Positions 19,596 through 31,050 of a stretch of 64,000 bases of DNA are shown in pieces. Source of the stretch: Platanthera guangdongensis (taxonomy: Eukaryota > Streptophyta > Magnoliopsida > Asparagales > Orchidaceae); assembly GCA_039583875.1 (NCBI GenBank), contig CM077159.1, forward strand, positions 104,617,287 through 104,681,286, given 5' to 3'. The notes under the pieces are model-generated. The model worked only from the letters and a program-made list of their open reading frames with translations. It was not told the DNA's origin and did no database searches. Position 1 is the first letter of the stretch, and every line of letters starts with the position of its first letter. The position numbers were made by a program, and so were the translations under genes.

Positions 19596-20615
19596 ATGGC
19601 ATCCATAACCACCGCCGCCGTGCTCCCTCTTCTCCTCCTCCTCCTCCTCCCTCCGTTGGCCTCCGCCAGCAAATGCAACAAAGACGACAAGCGCGCCCTC
19701 CTCTCTATCAAATCCGCATTCAACAACGCCTACCACTTCGCCTCCTGGACCTCCACCTCCGCCTGCTGCGACTGGTACGGCGTTGAGTGCGATCCCGGCG
19801 TCCCCGGCGCCGCCGGCCGGGTAACCGGTCTCTTCGTCATCACCGACTCCAACGTCTCCGGTCCCATCCCCCCGGCTGTCGGAGATCTCCCCCATCTCAC
19901 AAGCCTCCGCTTCCACAAACTCCCCCTTCTTGTCGGCAACATCCCCTCCGCCATTACCCGCCTCACCCGCCTATCCGTCCTCACTCTCTCCTGGAACGCC
20001 CTTTCCGGCCCCATTCCCCCTTTTCTCTCTCAAATCCCTTCTCTCACCATCGTCGATCTCTCCTTCAACCTCTTCTCGGGCTCAATCCCCGCCGAGCTCG
20101 CCAATCTCCCTGCCCTCCTCGGCCTCGACTTCTCCCGCAACCGCCTCACCGGCCCCATCCCCTCCTCCTTTGGGAACTTTCCCAAAGCGTCCCCGCCGCA
20201 GCTCGTCTTCAATCACAACAACCTCTCCGGCGATCTTCCGCGTGAGCTCGGCGTGCCAGAGTGGAGCGTCATTGATTTATCGCGGAACAAGTTGACCGGC
20301 GACGCTTCCTTCCTGTTCGGGGCGGAGAAGGCCACCCAGCGGATCGACCTCAGCCGGAACGAGTTCGCGTTCGATTTGAGCAAGGTGACGTTCCCGGTCA
20401 ACCTGACGAGTCTGGATTTGAACCACAATGAGATCACTGGGGCGATACCGGCGCAGATTAATCAGGTGGAGCGTAACTTCTTCTCGGAGTTCAATGTGAG
20501 CTATAACAGGCTCTGCGGGGCGATCCCGGCCGGAGTGATCACGGCCAAGTTTGGGGTGGACGCGTACTTTCACAATAAGTGCCTCTGCGGTCCGCCGTTG
20601 CCTGCCTGTGCGTAG
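19596..20615 (+). CDS. Secreted leucine-rich-repeat protein, polygalacturonase-inhibitor (PGIP) type
   Basis: Single-exon 339-residue protein, the usual PGIP length and gene structure. Residues 1-24 are a signal peptide (Leu-rich core, cleavage after ASA). The N-terminal cap has Cys27, Cys57-Cys58 and Cys65 (CCDWYGVEC), followed by about ten extracellular-type LRRs with the LxGxIP signature. A C-terminal cap with four cysteines ends CLCGPPLPAC. Several N-glycosylation sites are visible (NVSG, NLSG, NLTS, NVSY). PGIPs sit in the cell wall and inhibit fungal polygalacturonases; whether this one does cannot be told from sequence, since FLOR1-like relatives share the fold. Codons are strongly G/C-ending, unlike the surrounding DNA. 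It is the only intact host gene seen. Confidence 0.9.
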   Translation: MASITTAAVLPLLLLLLLPPLASASKCNKDDKRALLSIKSAFNNAYHFASWTSTSACCDWYGVECDPGVPGAAGRVTGLFVITDSNVSGPIPPAVGDLPHLTSLRFHKLPLLVGNIPSAITRLTRLSVLTLSWNALSGPIPPFLSQIPSLTIVDLSFNLFSGSIPAELANLPALLGLDFSRNRLTGPIPSSFGNFPKASPPQLVFNHNNLSGDLPRELGVPEWSVIDLSRNKLTGDASFLFGAEKATQRIDLSRNEFAFDLSKVTFPVNLTSLDLNHNEITGAIPAQINQVERNFFSEFNVSYNRLCGAIPAGVITAKFGVDAYFHNKCLCGPPLPACA

Positions 20616-20740
20616 GCCCATGAAGAATTGAATTTGTGCTATAGCATGTTATTATTATATTATTATAATAATAGTAAATAATCAATGTTACAGTTGTTTT
20701 GATGCACTTTATCTTTGGGTCCGGGGCAGTAAACTGTAGG
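20616..20740 (+). other. 3' flank of the PGIP-like gene
   Basis: AT-rich run with several AATAAT/TAAATAAT words near 20650-20685 that could serve as poly(A) signals; nothing else seen. Confidence 0.35.
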
Positions 20741-20890
20741 GATGCACTTTACGGTAAAGTGCGTGCATCCAACGGTTCGCGTGGATGCCCGCACACATCT
20801 CAAAGCGAGTGCATCTCATCTCGTTTAGAGATGTGTGCGGGCATCCAACGCGAGCCGTTGGATGCCCGCATTTCACGGTAAATTGCACTT
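20741..20890. mobile_element. Small fold-back (MITE-like) element
   Basis: Two arms of about 60 bases pair almost completely: the left arm runs from the TTTACGGTAAAG region through CATCCAACGGTTCGCG and CCCGCACACATCTC; the right arm is its inverse, ending GCATTTCACGGTAAATTGC. The loop is about 15 bases. No coding capacity. It lies about 130 bp after the PGIP-like stop codon. Confidence 0.75.
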
Positions 20891-21226
20891 TTGCACTTTA
20901 TCACGGTGTTTCCCGTGCACCTTCTGATTTCGTGTAATTTGTATTTGACATTTTATATTGCTAAATAATATCTCATAGAGGATTTTTTCTCCAATTTCGT
21001 TTTCTGAAAAATATTACGGTCCATAATTTTATTTTCTGAATAACTTTTTAAAATCATAAAATAATTATTTTTGGATAAAAAACATTTTTCGCTGACAGGA
21101 AAAACAAACACAACGAACAATGACGGTCTCCAAAAAATGTAAATTGGGAAAAAATTCTCCTAAATGGAGCCTAAAAAGAGCATGTTATTGATCTGTAAAT
21201 AAAGTGGCGCCCCAGCTACTTACTTT

Positions 21227-21353
21227 GGTTTCGTTTGGGGGGATTTATTTGCTTTGGTCAAGCGGTTACGACCACATGAACTGGACCATAATTGGCTGTT
21301 CATAAAGCTTTGAACCGCTTGACCAGAGAAAATAAGTCTCTCCAAACAGAGCC
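21227..21353. mobile_element. Short inverted-repeat (MITE-like) element
   Basis: The left end GGTTTCGTTTGG and right end CCAAACAGAGCC are imperfect inverted repeats, and the arms continue through TTTGGTCAAGCGGTT and its inverse AACCGCTTGACCAGA. Total 127 bp, with a central segment of about 45 bp. GGCTCTGTTTGG-type ends are common among plant hAT-like MITEs; the superfamily is inferred. Confidence 0.65.
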
Positions 21354-21719
21354 TTTATTGGCTGCTCATAAAGCTTCGAGGTGCCTGAGCATGTAATTCT
21401 AAAATTTGGGAAAAAAGGGTTACATTAGTTTCTAAAATGTGACTCATTTTTAAACTAGGCCAAAAACTTTTAAATGGTTGAAAGGAGGAATTTTGATAGG
21501 GTCCTTCAATAAATTTTTTTGGGCCAGGCCAGCCTTGTCAAATCCAGATCTCGATCGGATCCCGAAATGGACCGCCTCTACCAAGTAAAAAACGGTTTGG
21601 AGTTGGACACGCGACAAACCCTAACCAGGCGTAACAAGCATGCTCGAGGGGCACGTGTCTGCGCACAACAAGCACACACACACAATACGCACGCTCCATG
21701 AGCACAATGCGTGTGCCTC
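21354..21719. other. Gene-free stretch before the gypsy nest
   Basis: Contains a partial repeat of the MITE interior (TTGGCTGCTCATAAAGCTTC near 21358) and a short CA-rich run near 21670-21685. No gene supported. Confidence 0.5.
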
Positions 21720-23441
21720 TGATAACTCTAATTTTATCCTTATTTTTATACAGTTTTTATTTAATAATTAATTAATTAATAGTTATATTTTATTAATTAA
21801 GTTTCTAATTTATTCTTTTATATTTCAGGTTCATATAGGCTACAAATAATATTTTGAAGCTGCCAGAATTGATCGGGAGAAGATTTTGAGCAAATCAGAA
21901 AAAATCTCAAGTATACGTCACAGGGTCACAGGCGTGACTAAGGATCGTGATCTATGTTACAGGTCGTGCCTGCTTCCAGCTATTCCAGAGCGCTATACAC
22001 GACATTTAAAACTACACTCCCCCAATCACAGGCGTGACATGAGGCGTAACTCCAGTCACGGGGCGTGACTCCCCGCCAGAACTCCAGATTCCATTGCTAT
22101 GTCGGATTAAATTTACACGCCTCGTCACGGGCGTGACCTAAAGGCATGACCGGAGGGGCGTGACCACCAGTTCAGTGCGTGACTCGGCCATTAAGAAGTA
22201 AGTTTCCGCCGCATGTCGTTCCAGCTTACACGCCCTGGTCACGAGCGTGACGTTCCAGCTTACACGCCTTGGACACAGGCATGATCGGGGGGAATAATCT
22301 CTTCTGCAACCGCCAGATTAACTCCTGACGTTACATGTTCCTGCCATTTTCTGAAACAATCAAGACAGGCCCTAGGTTACGAGCGTGACATACGGACGTG
22401 ACCCCCCCCCCCCCCCATTTACTCAATTTTGGTGGTTTTCCCCAACGTTTCCGGGCTTTCAAAACGTCGGTTCTATACCTACACGCCCTAGGTCACGTGC
22501 GTGACCTAGGAGCGTGACTCACCAGCTAATTTTATTAAAAATTCCAGCCAATACCAGGAGCTGGAGAGTTGGATTTTGGAGTTTATTTTCGATATTTTTG
22601 CATTACTTTTCTGTATTTTCCATTTCATAGTGTAATCTTTAGCTTTTGTAATTTTTAAATCAAGTACTCTTTTCATTTGTAATCATGTCTCTCTACCTTT
22701 TGTAATTCCCTCATCATGATGAGTAGCTAAACTTCATTTAGCACTTGATCATGATGAACTTTGGAATGAAATAAACTTGTTTTATTTTTTTTTCCAAAAT
22801 TGTCAAGCTCTCTACTTTGTTCACTTCGATTTTTCTTTGAATTTAATTGAGTCGAATTCATATGTCGCGAATATGTTTTTCAATCCAAGATGCATGCTAG
22901 TTGATCGAGAGATCCATGCAAGCAAGGAGATTACTCAAAGATAAAAGCAGTTGCATGCACTTCTCGAGAGAGGACGACATAAATCTTTTGGATTATAGTC
23001 AAATTCAATAGTGGGGTTCACCGCCTAAAGCAATCTTAGGGGTTTCGACTGGCCGATGAGTCTTAATTAATCAACGTAAGGTTACTCAAGAGCGTATTCT
23101 CGAGAAATCCGCTTTCATACTTTGAGAATCTCCACGATCAAAGTTAGCAATTTAGAAGCTTGCATTTTATTTTTTCATAAAAGTTTATTTTAATCTAAAG
23201 ATATTTTAGATCAAGTGCTAATCTTTATTTTATCAAATTTCTCTCAATAATTTAATCGTTTTTTTATCTTTTTGTAAATCAACCATTTTTTTATATTCGA
23301 TAAAATAATAGTTATTTTTTGTGAGTATAATTACTCGATAGGCATTAGTCTAAATACGACACTTGATCTTATACTATAAAATGATAGGTATACTTGTCTT
23401 ATCGATTTAGAATTGCGCTCTAGCATGAATTTTATTCATCA
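21720..23441 (+). repeat. 5' LTR of an Athila-like Ty3/gypsy element
   Basis: Begins TGATAACTCTAATTTT and ends TTTTATTCATCA, giving TGAT..ATCA inverted ends, 1,722 bp. It is followed at once by TTTTTGGCGTCGTTGCCGG, the primer-binding region typical of Athila/Tat-clade gypsy elements. The 3' LTR is not in the window because later insertions cut the element at 24022. The 21930-22530 part holds a palindrome array. A C-run of about 14 bases sits near 22402-22416. Confidence 0.75.
21930..22530. repeat. Array of GTCACGGGCGTGAC-type palindromes in the Athila-like LTR
   Basis: About a dozen units of the form GTCAC-N-GCGTGAC, or half-units CGTGAC and GTCACG, are spread over 600 bp; examples are GGTCACGAGCGTGACG, GGTCACGTGCGTGACC and GTCACGGGCGTGACC. 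Spacing is irregular. The motif differs from the SIRE palindrome but has the same short, CG-rich, two-fold symmetric design. Confidence 0.85.
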
Positions 23442-24021
23442 AGTTTTTGGCGTCGTTGCCGGAGAATATCTTTTGTCGATATTTTAAAAGTAAGGTTCTA
23501 TTAATTTATCATTTTTTTCTCCTCCTCATTTCTCTTTTTAAATTTTTTTTTTTAAATTCAATTTTATTAAACGACGGTTGTTTTATTTTTTTTCAAGAAA
23601 AAATGATATCATAATTGGTCACTAAAGTTGTCGAACTTCAAAATAAAGCTAATCTTTTTGAACTCGCACTGAAGCGCAAAATTATTTGTCAATATTGTGG
23701 TGCGCGGCCTCATCAAAGTAATAACTATAATTTTTTTCTTATTCTGCAAATTATAATTCTATAAATTTAAATTATGGAAATATTTTTTCTCAATCTTATG
23801 CAAAAAATTTTGATTATTATTATGATCATAATTTTTCATCTTTTATTAAAATAATTATTCTAATTTTGATGGTAATATTTTTTTAATAATGTTTTGGATT
23901 TTAATAGAAATAATTTTCCAAATTTCATAGAAATAATTTTTCGAGCTTTAATGAGAATAATTTTTCTGATTTTAATATTTTTCTTCCAACTCGGATGTTG
24001 ATTATTCTTAGTGGCAAGATC
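23442..24021 (+). pseudogene. Leader and decayed gag relic of the Athila-like element
   Basis: The primer-binding site TGGCGTCGTTGCCGG lies at 23447-23461. Around 23680-23980 a degenerate frame resembles the Asn/Phe/Tyr-rich zinc-knuckle and post-knuckle part of Athila gag (CQYCGARPHQ, then repeated NNF/NF words). Multiple stops are present. The element is truncated at 24021 by the next LTR. Confidence 0.5.
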
Positions 24022-24425
24022 TGTAACGCCCCAAGTTTCCCGAAGTAGGAAATGATTTCTATGAACTACCGCACAACGGTAGGGCCAGCGCTGGCGGTAG
24101 CTGCGCTTTCTGTCGTTTTTGCGCTTGTTACGAGATGAACCAGCTATCGCTCGGCGATAGTAAGTTATCGTGGAGTGGTAGCAGAGCAGTTATGACGTGG
24201 TTACATGTCAGCGTGTGATTGGAGATTTTGAACGGTGGCTTGCGGGACAAACTTACACTGGAGCTGCCGCACGGCGGTAACTAGCTACCGCGCTGAGATA
24301 ATGCTCGTAGACCTATATCTAGAGCAAATTGTGGTCATTCCCTGGCTTTTGATTGAGATCCGACGATGGGGTGTCATCCCAGATGGTATAAGGGCGGGAC
24401 ATGACATTTCTTCTTCATTTGATCC
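24022..24425 (+). repeat. Truncated gypsy-type LTR (TGTAACGCCCC start) with palindromes
   Basis: Begins TGTAACGCCCCAAG, a start shared by many Tekay/Del-like LTRs, inserted into the Athila-like relic. Within 300 bp it carries CTACCGCACAACGGTAG, CTATCGCTCGGCGATAG and GCCGCACGGCGGTAAC, again symmetric CG-rich words. It is cut at 24425 by the next copia LTR. No partner LTR or internal region is present in the window. Confidence 0.55.
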
Positions 24426-24853
24426 TGTAAAAGGCGAACAAAAATGAACAAAAATAAACCGGAAGTGGTTTACCTCAAAATTTATTATCCGAAAAAGGTA
24501 TCTATTACAAAGGTATAACCTCCCTTATATAGAATGAAGGAGAGAATAGAGAATACAAATAAGAGATGTCAGACTAAAAATTTACAAGACACAAGCGAAC
24601 TATACAGACACAAACCGCACAAGCCGCGCGGTTAGACAGAAGGGCTAACCGCTCGGCTACTACCAGAGAGAGAGATCGCAATGGGAGACCGCTAGATCGC
24701 CTGCTCTCTAAGTCGCCAGAGACAAACCGCTAGACCGCTTGGACCTCAGACAGCAACACACATCAACCAAACCGCTGAAGGGTAACAACAAAACCGCACG
24801 GTCATCAACCCGCCAAGCCAGACCGCCAAACCGCCCTGTCACCAACTTCAACA
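24426..24853 (-). repeat. 3' LTR of copia element 4
   Basis: In element orientation it starts TGTTGAAGTTGG directly after the polypurine tract GAGGGGGAG (24854-24862 on the complement). It contains a TATATAAGG box near 24530-24540, and is placed to end CCTTTTACA at 24426. The length of about 428 bp is ordinary for copia. The U3 is full of ACCGC/GCGGT words. The left edge is less certain than the right. Confidence 0.65.
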
Positions 24854-24860
24854 CTCCCCC

Positions 24861-26363
24861 TCAAGCTGGAGCATATATATCGATCATGCCCAACTTGTCA
24901 CAAATATGAAGAAACGAGACGGATACTGGCTTGGTGAAGATGTCAGCCAGCTCTTTATCAGAAGTGACGAAGGGAGTGCAAATTTGTTCCTTCAAAATCT
25001 CTTCACGAATGAAATGACAGTTGACCTCAATGTGCTTGGTTCTTTCATGGAAGACCGGATTTTTGGAGATGTATATGGCATCCTTGTTGTCACAGAACAT
25101 AGATAGAGGATGGTTGTAGACCTCTCCTAAATCCAGCATGAGAGCCCGTAGCCATTTTAACTCACAAGTGGTCGATGTCATACTCCGATACTCTGCTTCA
25201 GCACTGGACCTGAAAACAACAGACTGTTTCTTGCTCTTCCAGCTTACCAGATTTCCCCCAACAACGGTGCAAAAACCGGAGGTAGACTTGCAATTCCCTT
25301 TATCATCAGCGTAACTCGCATCTGAGTATGCTTCAACCCTCAGATGACCATTCTTCTGAAAGAGTAATCCTTTCCCAGGCGCTGCTTTGACATACTCCAC
25401 GATCCGCAAGGCGGGCTGTAGATGACACTCCCTAGGTGCTTGCATGAATTGACTCACCTTGCCCACAACATAGGAACTGTCGGGCCTGGTCACTGTGAGA
25501 TATATGAGCTTACCAACTAGACGCCTGTACCACGTAGTATCTAAAAGAAGAGGCGAATCATCTGTCCAGGTTTTGTCTTCTCCAATTGCCATGGGGCATC
25601 GGGCAGGTTTGGCTACAGTCAATCCCGCTTCTTTTAACAGATCAAGGGCATACTTGCACTGGGAGAGGACTAAGGAGTTGAGCTTCCGAGAGATTTCAAT
25701 CCCCAAAAAGTAGTTCGAAGAGCTCATATCTTTTGTGACCAGATGTTGATGAAGATGCCGCTTTGTCAAGGCTACCCCTTCCTGATCATCGTCAGTGAGA
25801 AGAATATCATCGACGTACACAGCAAGAACCACCAGTCCCGAGGAAGTTTTGCGAATAAATAGCGAGTGATCGGCAGAGATGCGCGCAAAAACAACGGCCG
25901 CCACGATGCCGCTAAACTTGTCAAACCAAGCTCGAGGGCTCTACTTGAGGCCATAGATTGCCTTCTTCAGCCGACATACTCGTGTCTCCCCCTGAGCAAC
26001 ATACCCAGGAGGTTGCTCCATATAGACGGCCTCCTGAAGATCACCATAAAGGAAGACATTCTTTACATCCAGCTGGGAAATCGGCCAATCTCGATTGACT
26101 GCCACAGAGAGAAGGACCCGTATAGTGCTGAGATGAGCCACGAGAGAGAAAGTATTAAAGTAATCAACCCCATAGGTCTGAGTAAAGCCCTTAGCAACAA
26201 GGCGAGCTTTATAACGGTCCACCGTGCCGTCCGGGCCAAATTTGACCACAAAGACCCAACGACACCCAACAATATCAGTACCGAAGGGAGGAGGAACAAG
26301 ATTCCAAGTACCTCGCTCCGTGAGGGTCACCAATTCCTCATCCATGGCCATCTTCCAGTGAGG
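24861..26363 (-). pseudogene. Copia pol relic (element 4): reverse transcriptase and RNase H
   Basis: One long frame with a single TAG near 25940, where the family has KQ in YGLKQSPRAW. The motifs run [31 protein letters not shown], the AVYVDDILL catalytic box, RNase H with YSDASYADD and SSAEAEYRSM, and a C-terminus [10 protein letters not shown] ending near the LTR. The frame upstream is cut at 26368 by the Tekay element and resumes at 48055 in the same frame once one AATAA copy is discounted. Copia lineage unresolved. Confidence 0.9.
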
Positions 26364-26368
26364 AATAA
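26364..26368. other. Target-site duplication AATAA of the Tekay element, left copy
   Basis: AATAA precedes the TGTAAGACC start at 26369 and is repeated after the terminal TGTTACA at 48050-48054. The copia reading frame is continuous across the pair. Confidence 0.93.
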
Positions 26369-27489
26369 TGTAAGACCCCCTTTTTTTTTCTTTTTCGACT
26401 CCGGGGTCTTAGGCCCAGAACCGCCGTTTTGCGGTGACTCCTTCACGCCCTGAAGCGTCATCACCACAAAGCGCCGATCCTGCCGGCCATTTCGATCACA
26501 GAAAAGTAGCATAATAGTGAAGTAAATGTAAACTATCTGTCCACAGAGAATCACATGATATAATAAATATAACTCCACGAAGGGAGTGTCCACAGAAAGT
26601 AACATCATAGTAGCAAACGGGCTTATGCCCGGTACATTAAATCCTCACTACAAGATCTCTCATGCAGAAACAAAAGTAGAAAACTACTCAGGGCCGAGAC
26701 TCACGGTCCCGGCTGTGTGAACTCCGGAGCTAGACTGCCCCACCTCCAGGCGCACCGGTCTCTGGGGCTGCTCCTCCATGCTGGTCTCCGCGATCCCCTA
26801 AATGATGCGGTTCGAAAACCGTTAGTCTAAAAGACTAAGTCCTATCATCCCCCACCCCTTCCCCCACGGCTCCTAGGCACCGAGCGGAGAGGAAGAAAGG
26901 GGAGGACTTGAAGGTGGAGAATATCAAAAGCAGATGGCAGCGATCCTATTCTAGCAAGTTCTATAGCATATAAAGACAATAAGTTGTAATATGAAATGTA
27001 ACCTTCACTTATGTGAAAAACACATAAGCCAAGGGGTCTTTTGCAAGGCTCCCATCGTATAAAAAGTCTCATACCGATTTATACGTTGGGGTGTCGGTGG
27101 TCAAACAGCAGTAACTAAATATATCAAAATTAACCTTAATTTATAAACTTGCCCACACAAGCATATAGACTAAGGGGTCGTTTTGCAGGTCCTAAAGTAT
27201 AAGCGTCCCATTCCACTTATACTTTAGGTGTCAAGGTTAAGGGTAACGATTATGCTATGACATGCAAGTGGGTATGATGGACATGCAAGTGCAACACACA
27301 CACCCGACTCTGTGCACACAGACCTTTAGTTCCCCCTTTCTGGAGTCGTAATCTCCCAGGATACCTCCGTAGTGGCAGACAGAAGCGGTGGGTTGGGCCT
27401 CGCCCACCTCTAAACCAGTAAAGCACTACCGGTCAGACCTATCGTATGTAACACCCCGAAATCAAGAGAATCATTTTGAGCAAAATTGG

Positions 27490-28095
27490 GTTCAGGCATG
27501 GGTGACACGGCCTGGGACACGGGCGTGTCCCAGGGCGTGTCAGTTGACACGGCCTGCGACACGGGCGTGTCCCAGGGCGTGTCGAGGTTGTCTCGACGAT
27601 TGGACTTGGTGTCGACGATTTTCGCTCGACATCGTCGAGAGGGGGCACACGTCCCAGGACACGGCCGTGCCGGATGCCGTGTCACATGCTCGACGAGTGT
27701 TAGTCGACGATCGTCGAGTATCGAGTTCCAGTGAGGACACGGCCTGTGACACGGGCGTGTCACAGGGCGTGTCAGTGGGCGTCAAATTCAGCTCGACGTC
27801 TCGGGTTAGGGCGTGTTTGCGGGACATGGGCGTGTCCTGGTGCACACGGCCATGACACGGGCGTGTGCCAAGCCGTGTGCCAGGCCGTGTGAAGTCTCAG
27901 GTTGATTTGGGATTATTTCTGTTGAGGTACACGGCCTCAGACACGGGCGTGTCTGAGGGCGTGTCGGGTACACGGCCGTGACACGGGCGTGTCACACGGG
28001 CGTGTACTGGTTGGATTGAGTCGGTTATCTGCCGCTTAGGGGGACACGGCCTGTGACACGGACGTGTCACAGGGCATGTCAGGCCGTGTTTTCGA
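27490..28095. repeat. Array of GACACGGGCGTGTC-type palindromes, 5' LTR of the gag-only element
   Basis: Dense units GACACGG-N-CGTGTC, GACACGGGCGTGTC and ACACGGCCGTGT, many written as GGCCTGTGACACGGGCGTGT. It also contains GTCGACGAT and CGACGATCGTCGAG palindromes. The copy in the 3' LTR (about 31400-31860) is shorter by roughly 140 bp, because a block between two units is missing. Confidence 0.9.
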
Positions 28096-28710
28096 TTTTC
28101 TGGCCAGATCTGAGCCGTTTGTTTCCCTCTTCCTGGATCCAGTGGCTGGCCTTTGTCCAGGTGTTGGGAAGGCTGAGAAATTGAAGATAAATCCAATTAT
28201 CTTCTTCTCCTTCTTCTTCTTCATTTCCATCCAAGGGAGAAAGAAGAGAGGCCTAAGGGAGAGAGAAAGGAGGAGTCTTCCAGCTGCTGTAGGAGCTGCG
28301 GAGTGCGGAACGAAGACCCGAGAGCGGATTCGTGAAGGTAGAGCCGAGGCGGTGATTTCCATCCGGCTACTTCATGGCGCCGAAGCGATCTTCAAGGGTA
28401 ACGATCTCCTTCTTGGACATCGAAGTCCTTTCTCTATACATGTGCTTGGAATCCTCCACCAAGAGGTGGCTCGCGGAAGTGATTCCTTTGTTGTGTCTGC
28501 ATTTAGAGCCAGAAATATGGAGTATGACGTAGTCATGCTGTGTGAAGCCCATCTGGACCGGTAGTCTGGATTGGTGATGTTCATGGGTAAACCGGAGAAG
28601 ACTCCGTGACTTTGATGATGTGCAAAACAGATTTCTGTTGTGCTGCATGTATGGATGTGCTGATTGTGAGGAGGCTTTGGTGAAGCTCCTGGTTATGAGA
28701 TGATCAATTG

Positions 28711-28945
28711 GTAGCACGCCTGGGGAGCGCGTGATAAACCCGGCCTGTTACACCACTAGGGTGGGTTGATCTAGTTAAGGAAGGGATCGATGGGCGGCAA
28801 TGCTAGGGGAGCCGAGTTAAACCCGAGTTGCTGCACCACATGGTGTGGGTCGATCGGATTAGGAGGGGGACCGATGGGTAGACATTGCCTGGGGAGCTTA
28901 GATAAACCCGGCTTGCTACACCACGGAGTGTGGGTCGGTCTGCTC
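28711..28945 (+). repeat. Three roughly 85-bp tandem repeats in the LTR of the gag-only element
   Basis: Each unit has the pattern GGGGAG...TAAACCC...TGCTACACCAC...GTGGGT. Units start near 28711, 28801 and 28888, diverged from one another. Same repeats at about 32473-32707 in the 3' LTR. Confidence 0.75.
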
Positions 28946-29737
28946 TGTTTGTGATGCTGTGAGGATGGACCTCTGAGTGGCTTGGGCGGGATGTCGCCAG
29001 CCTGCGAGCTGGTGGACTAGGGCCGGTCAACCAACAAGTTAAAGCCTCGAGAGACAGTGGTGTACGACGGTGGATTCCGGTACGCCAAGAAGGTGCCCTG
29101 AGTGCACGGAGCGTTGGTGGACTCCAGTGTTTGTGATGTGGTGTGTTTGTTAGATAGTGAAAGAGAATGATCCTATGATATGATTTGGTGATGTTTGCTG
29201 ATGCTTGATGAAAAAGGAAGCACTGTATACAGGGAAGGAACCACTGCCCCGGGTAGGGGGTAGGGTCGTTATAATGGGTCAGCAATGCTGACCGTTACTT
29301 TGTTTTTTGTGTTGGCTTGGATGATGATTTGCAGGTGCTACGGTTTGGAAAGAATAAGTGGATTGGCGAGCCTGGTGTTCTTAGGCCTTGACGGCTATGT
29401 GAAGAATCGTGGTTGGATTTCATGTGTGGCCGGCCTGCGCGCCGATGTACGAACTGGTTGTTATGTAAAGAGAAACTTGTAAGGCCATAAGGCCAGGGTG
29501 TGTGAGTTGTATACATTCCTGGTGTTGTATATATAAATGAGGTGTTTATATAGTGGTGGACATTCTGGTTTGAGTTCATGCTAACAAGAAAAATGCTGCG
29601 CTAGAATGAAATGAGTTAAGGACACGCATAGATTTTGATTTCCACACGTGATTCCTTCGCTTGTCTGTGCTTTATGGCGTGGGGCCCCGGCCGGACCCAC
29701 TGTTATATGTCATGTGACAGGTGGGGGCGTTACAAAG

Positions 29738-29749
29738 TGGTATCAGAGC
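29738..29749 (+). other. Primer-binding site of the gag-only element
   Basis: TGGTATCAGAGC, an exact initiator-Met tRNA complement, three bases after the 5' LTR. Confidence 0.92.
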
Positions 29750-29974
29750 CATGTTTAGATTGTTTGGGAGGAGAGAACATAATTGAACTCATGAATGTCC
29801 ACTAGGAATGTATGTCATGCACATGATGTGCGTGAGGGTGTAGTCAATGTACCAGTACCGTTATGAATTGGAAGGATTTAATGGTGTTCTGTACATTGCT
29901 AGGTGGCGAGGGATGGAGCTGGGCCGTCTGAGCCCCAGCGGTCGGATGAAAGTGCAGCACCCGTGGAAGCGCCG

Positions 29975-31050
29975 ATGCCTCCCTCGGCAGAGGCCATACG
30001 GGTGGTGGCGGAGACAGTGCTTGCAGTGTTACAAGCACAACCAACTGGACAGGCAAGACCTGGTGGAAGGCAAGAGCATGCTGCCGAGGTGGTGGAAGGG
30101 CAAGTAAGTGACGACGCATTGTCACGTTTTATGCACTTTCACCCACCTACGTTTGGTGGAGCGCTTTCACCAACGCAGGCAGAAGATTGGTTGGCAAGAG
30201 TAAAACGGATCCTAACTGCAATCAGGACGGTCGAAGAACAAAAAGTGATGTTGGCCACTTTTCTGTTGGAAGGAGATGCGAGATTATGGTGGGATGAGAT
30301 TGAAGTGCACCACTTGGCAGGGCGAGGTTTAACAGAGATTTCAATGGAGGAATTCTCCCAAATATTTTTAGCCAAGTATGTGCCAGTGTCGCAGAGGATT
30401 TGATGGAAAATGAGTTTCTCCGCTTGGTGCAGGGTGAGCAAGATATTGATACCTACCTGCATGAATTTACAAGATTGGGGAGATATGCGGGATCGACCTT
30501 TGCGGAGGAAGCGTGAAAGACAAATTGGTTTTATGGAGGATTGCGGGATGAATTGAGGTTGGCACTTCCGAGTTCGGTGAGCCAAGGCTTTCAGGCGTTG
30601 GTTGATACAGCTCGTGCCTTGGAGAAGGATATGAAGCGAGTACAGGAGAATAAGAAACTGGCAAGGGAAAAGTCTGAGTTGAAAGAATCGGAGTTTCGAC
30701 GACAAGAGAAGAAAAGATTTAGGCCGGTGGACGTAGCTCCGTCGACTGTTTCTTCGGGGGCGACGTATGGGCCAGGACGTGTGGATACACGTATATGTTA
30801 TAAATGTGGGCAGCAAGGACACATCGCAAAATTCTGTTGGAATGTCCCTCCAGGGAGTGAGAAAAAGACAGGTGCGTCATATGAAGAAAAAGGGAAAGCA
30901 GTGGCCGAGTCATCTGCACCCCGGACGCAACCTAGATTGCATGCGATAGAAGTGCAAGAGCCGCAAAGCTCAGTTGGTGAAATTCAGCCTCGAGCGGTTC
31001 ATTTATCATTAAATCGCGAATTTCAAAATCGGGAGGCTGAGAGGAAGTGA
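29975..31050 (+). pseudogene. gag of the gag-only element (retrotrans_gag domain and CCHC knuckle)
   Basis: The first in-frame ATG is at 29975 (MPPSAEAIRVV); the frame is closed by a TAG just before 29903. The capsid domain is clear: FHPPTFGGALSPTQAEDWL, EGDARLWWDEI and the FLAKYVP segment. A frameshift near 30385-30400 ends the first part. The next register continues through a typical gypsy gag stretch, with a TGA where relatives have Arg (about 30516), to a zinc knuckle CYKCGQQGHIAKFC and a stop at 31048-31050. The protein is thus dead in this copy. No protease follows, so this is a designed gag-only unit, not a truncated pol. Confidence 0.88.

Larger units (their letters stand above)
27447..29734 (+). 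repeat. 5' LTR of the gag-only element
   Basis: 2,288 bp. Palindrome array at about 27490-28095, three roughly 85-bp repeats at 28711-28945, and a TATATAAATGAG box near 29528-29540 that would leave a short R/U5. Followed by the PBS. The 166-codon frame inside (28064-28564) is duplicated in the other LTR and has no protein motif. Confidence 0.92.

Noticed and set aside
22402..22416. C-run in the Athila-like LTR as a functional site
   Set aside because: A simple homopolymer with no conserved partner to compare.
28064..28564. 166-codon frame in the LTR of the gag-only element, repeated at 31826-32326
   Set aside because: Present only as part of the LTR, no motif, and the duplicate simply reflects the second LTR.
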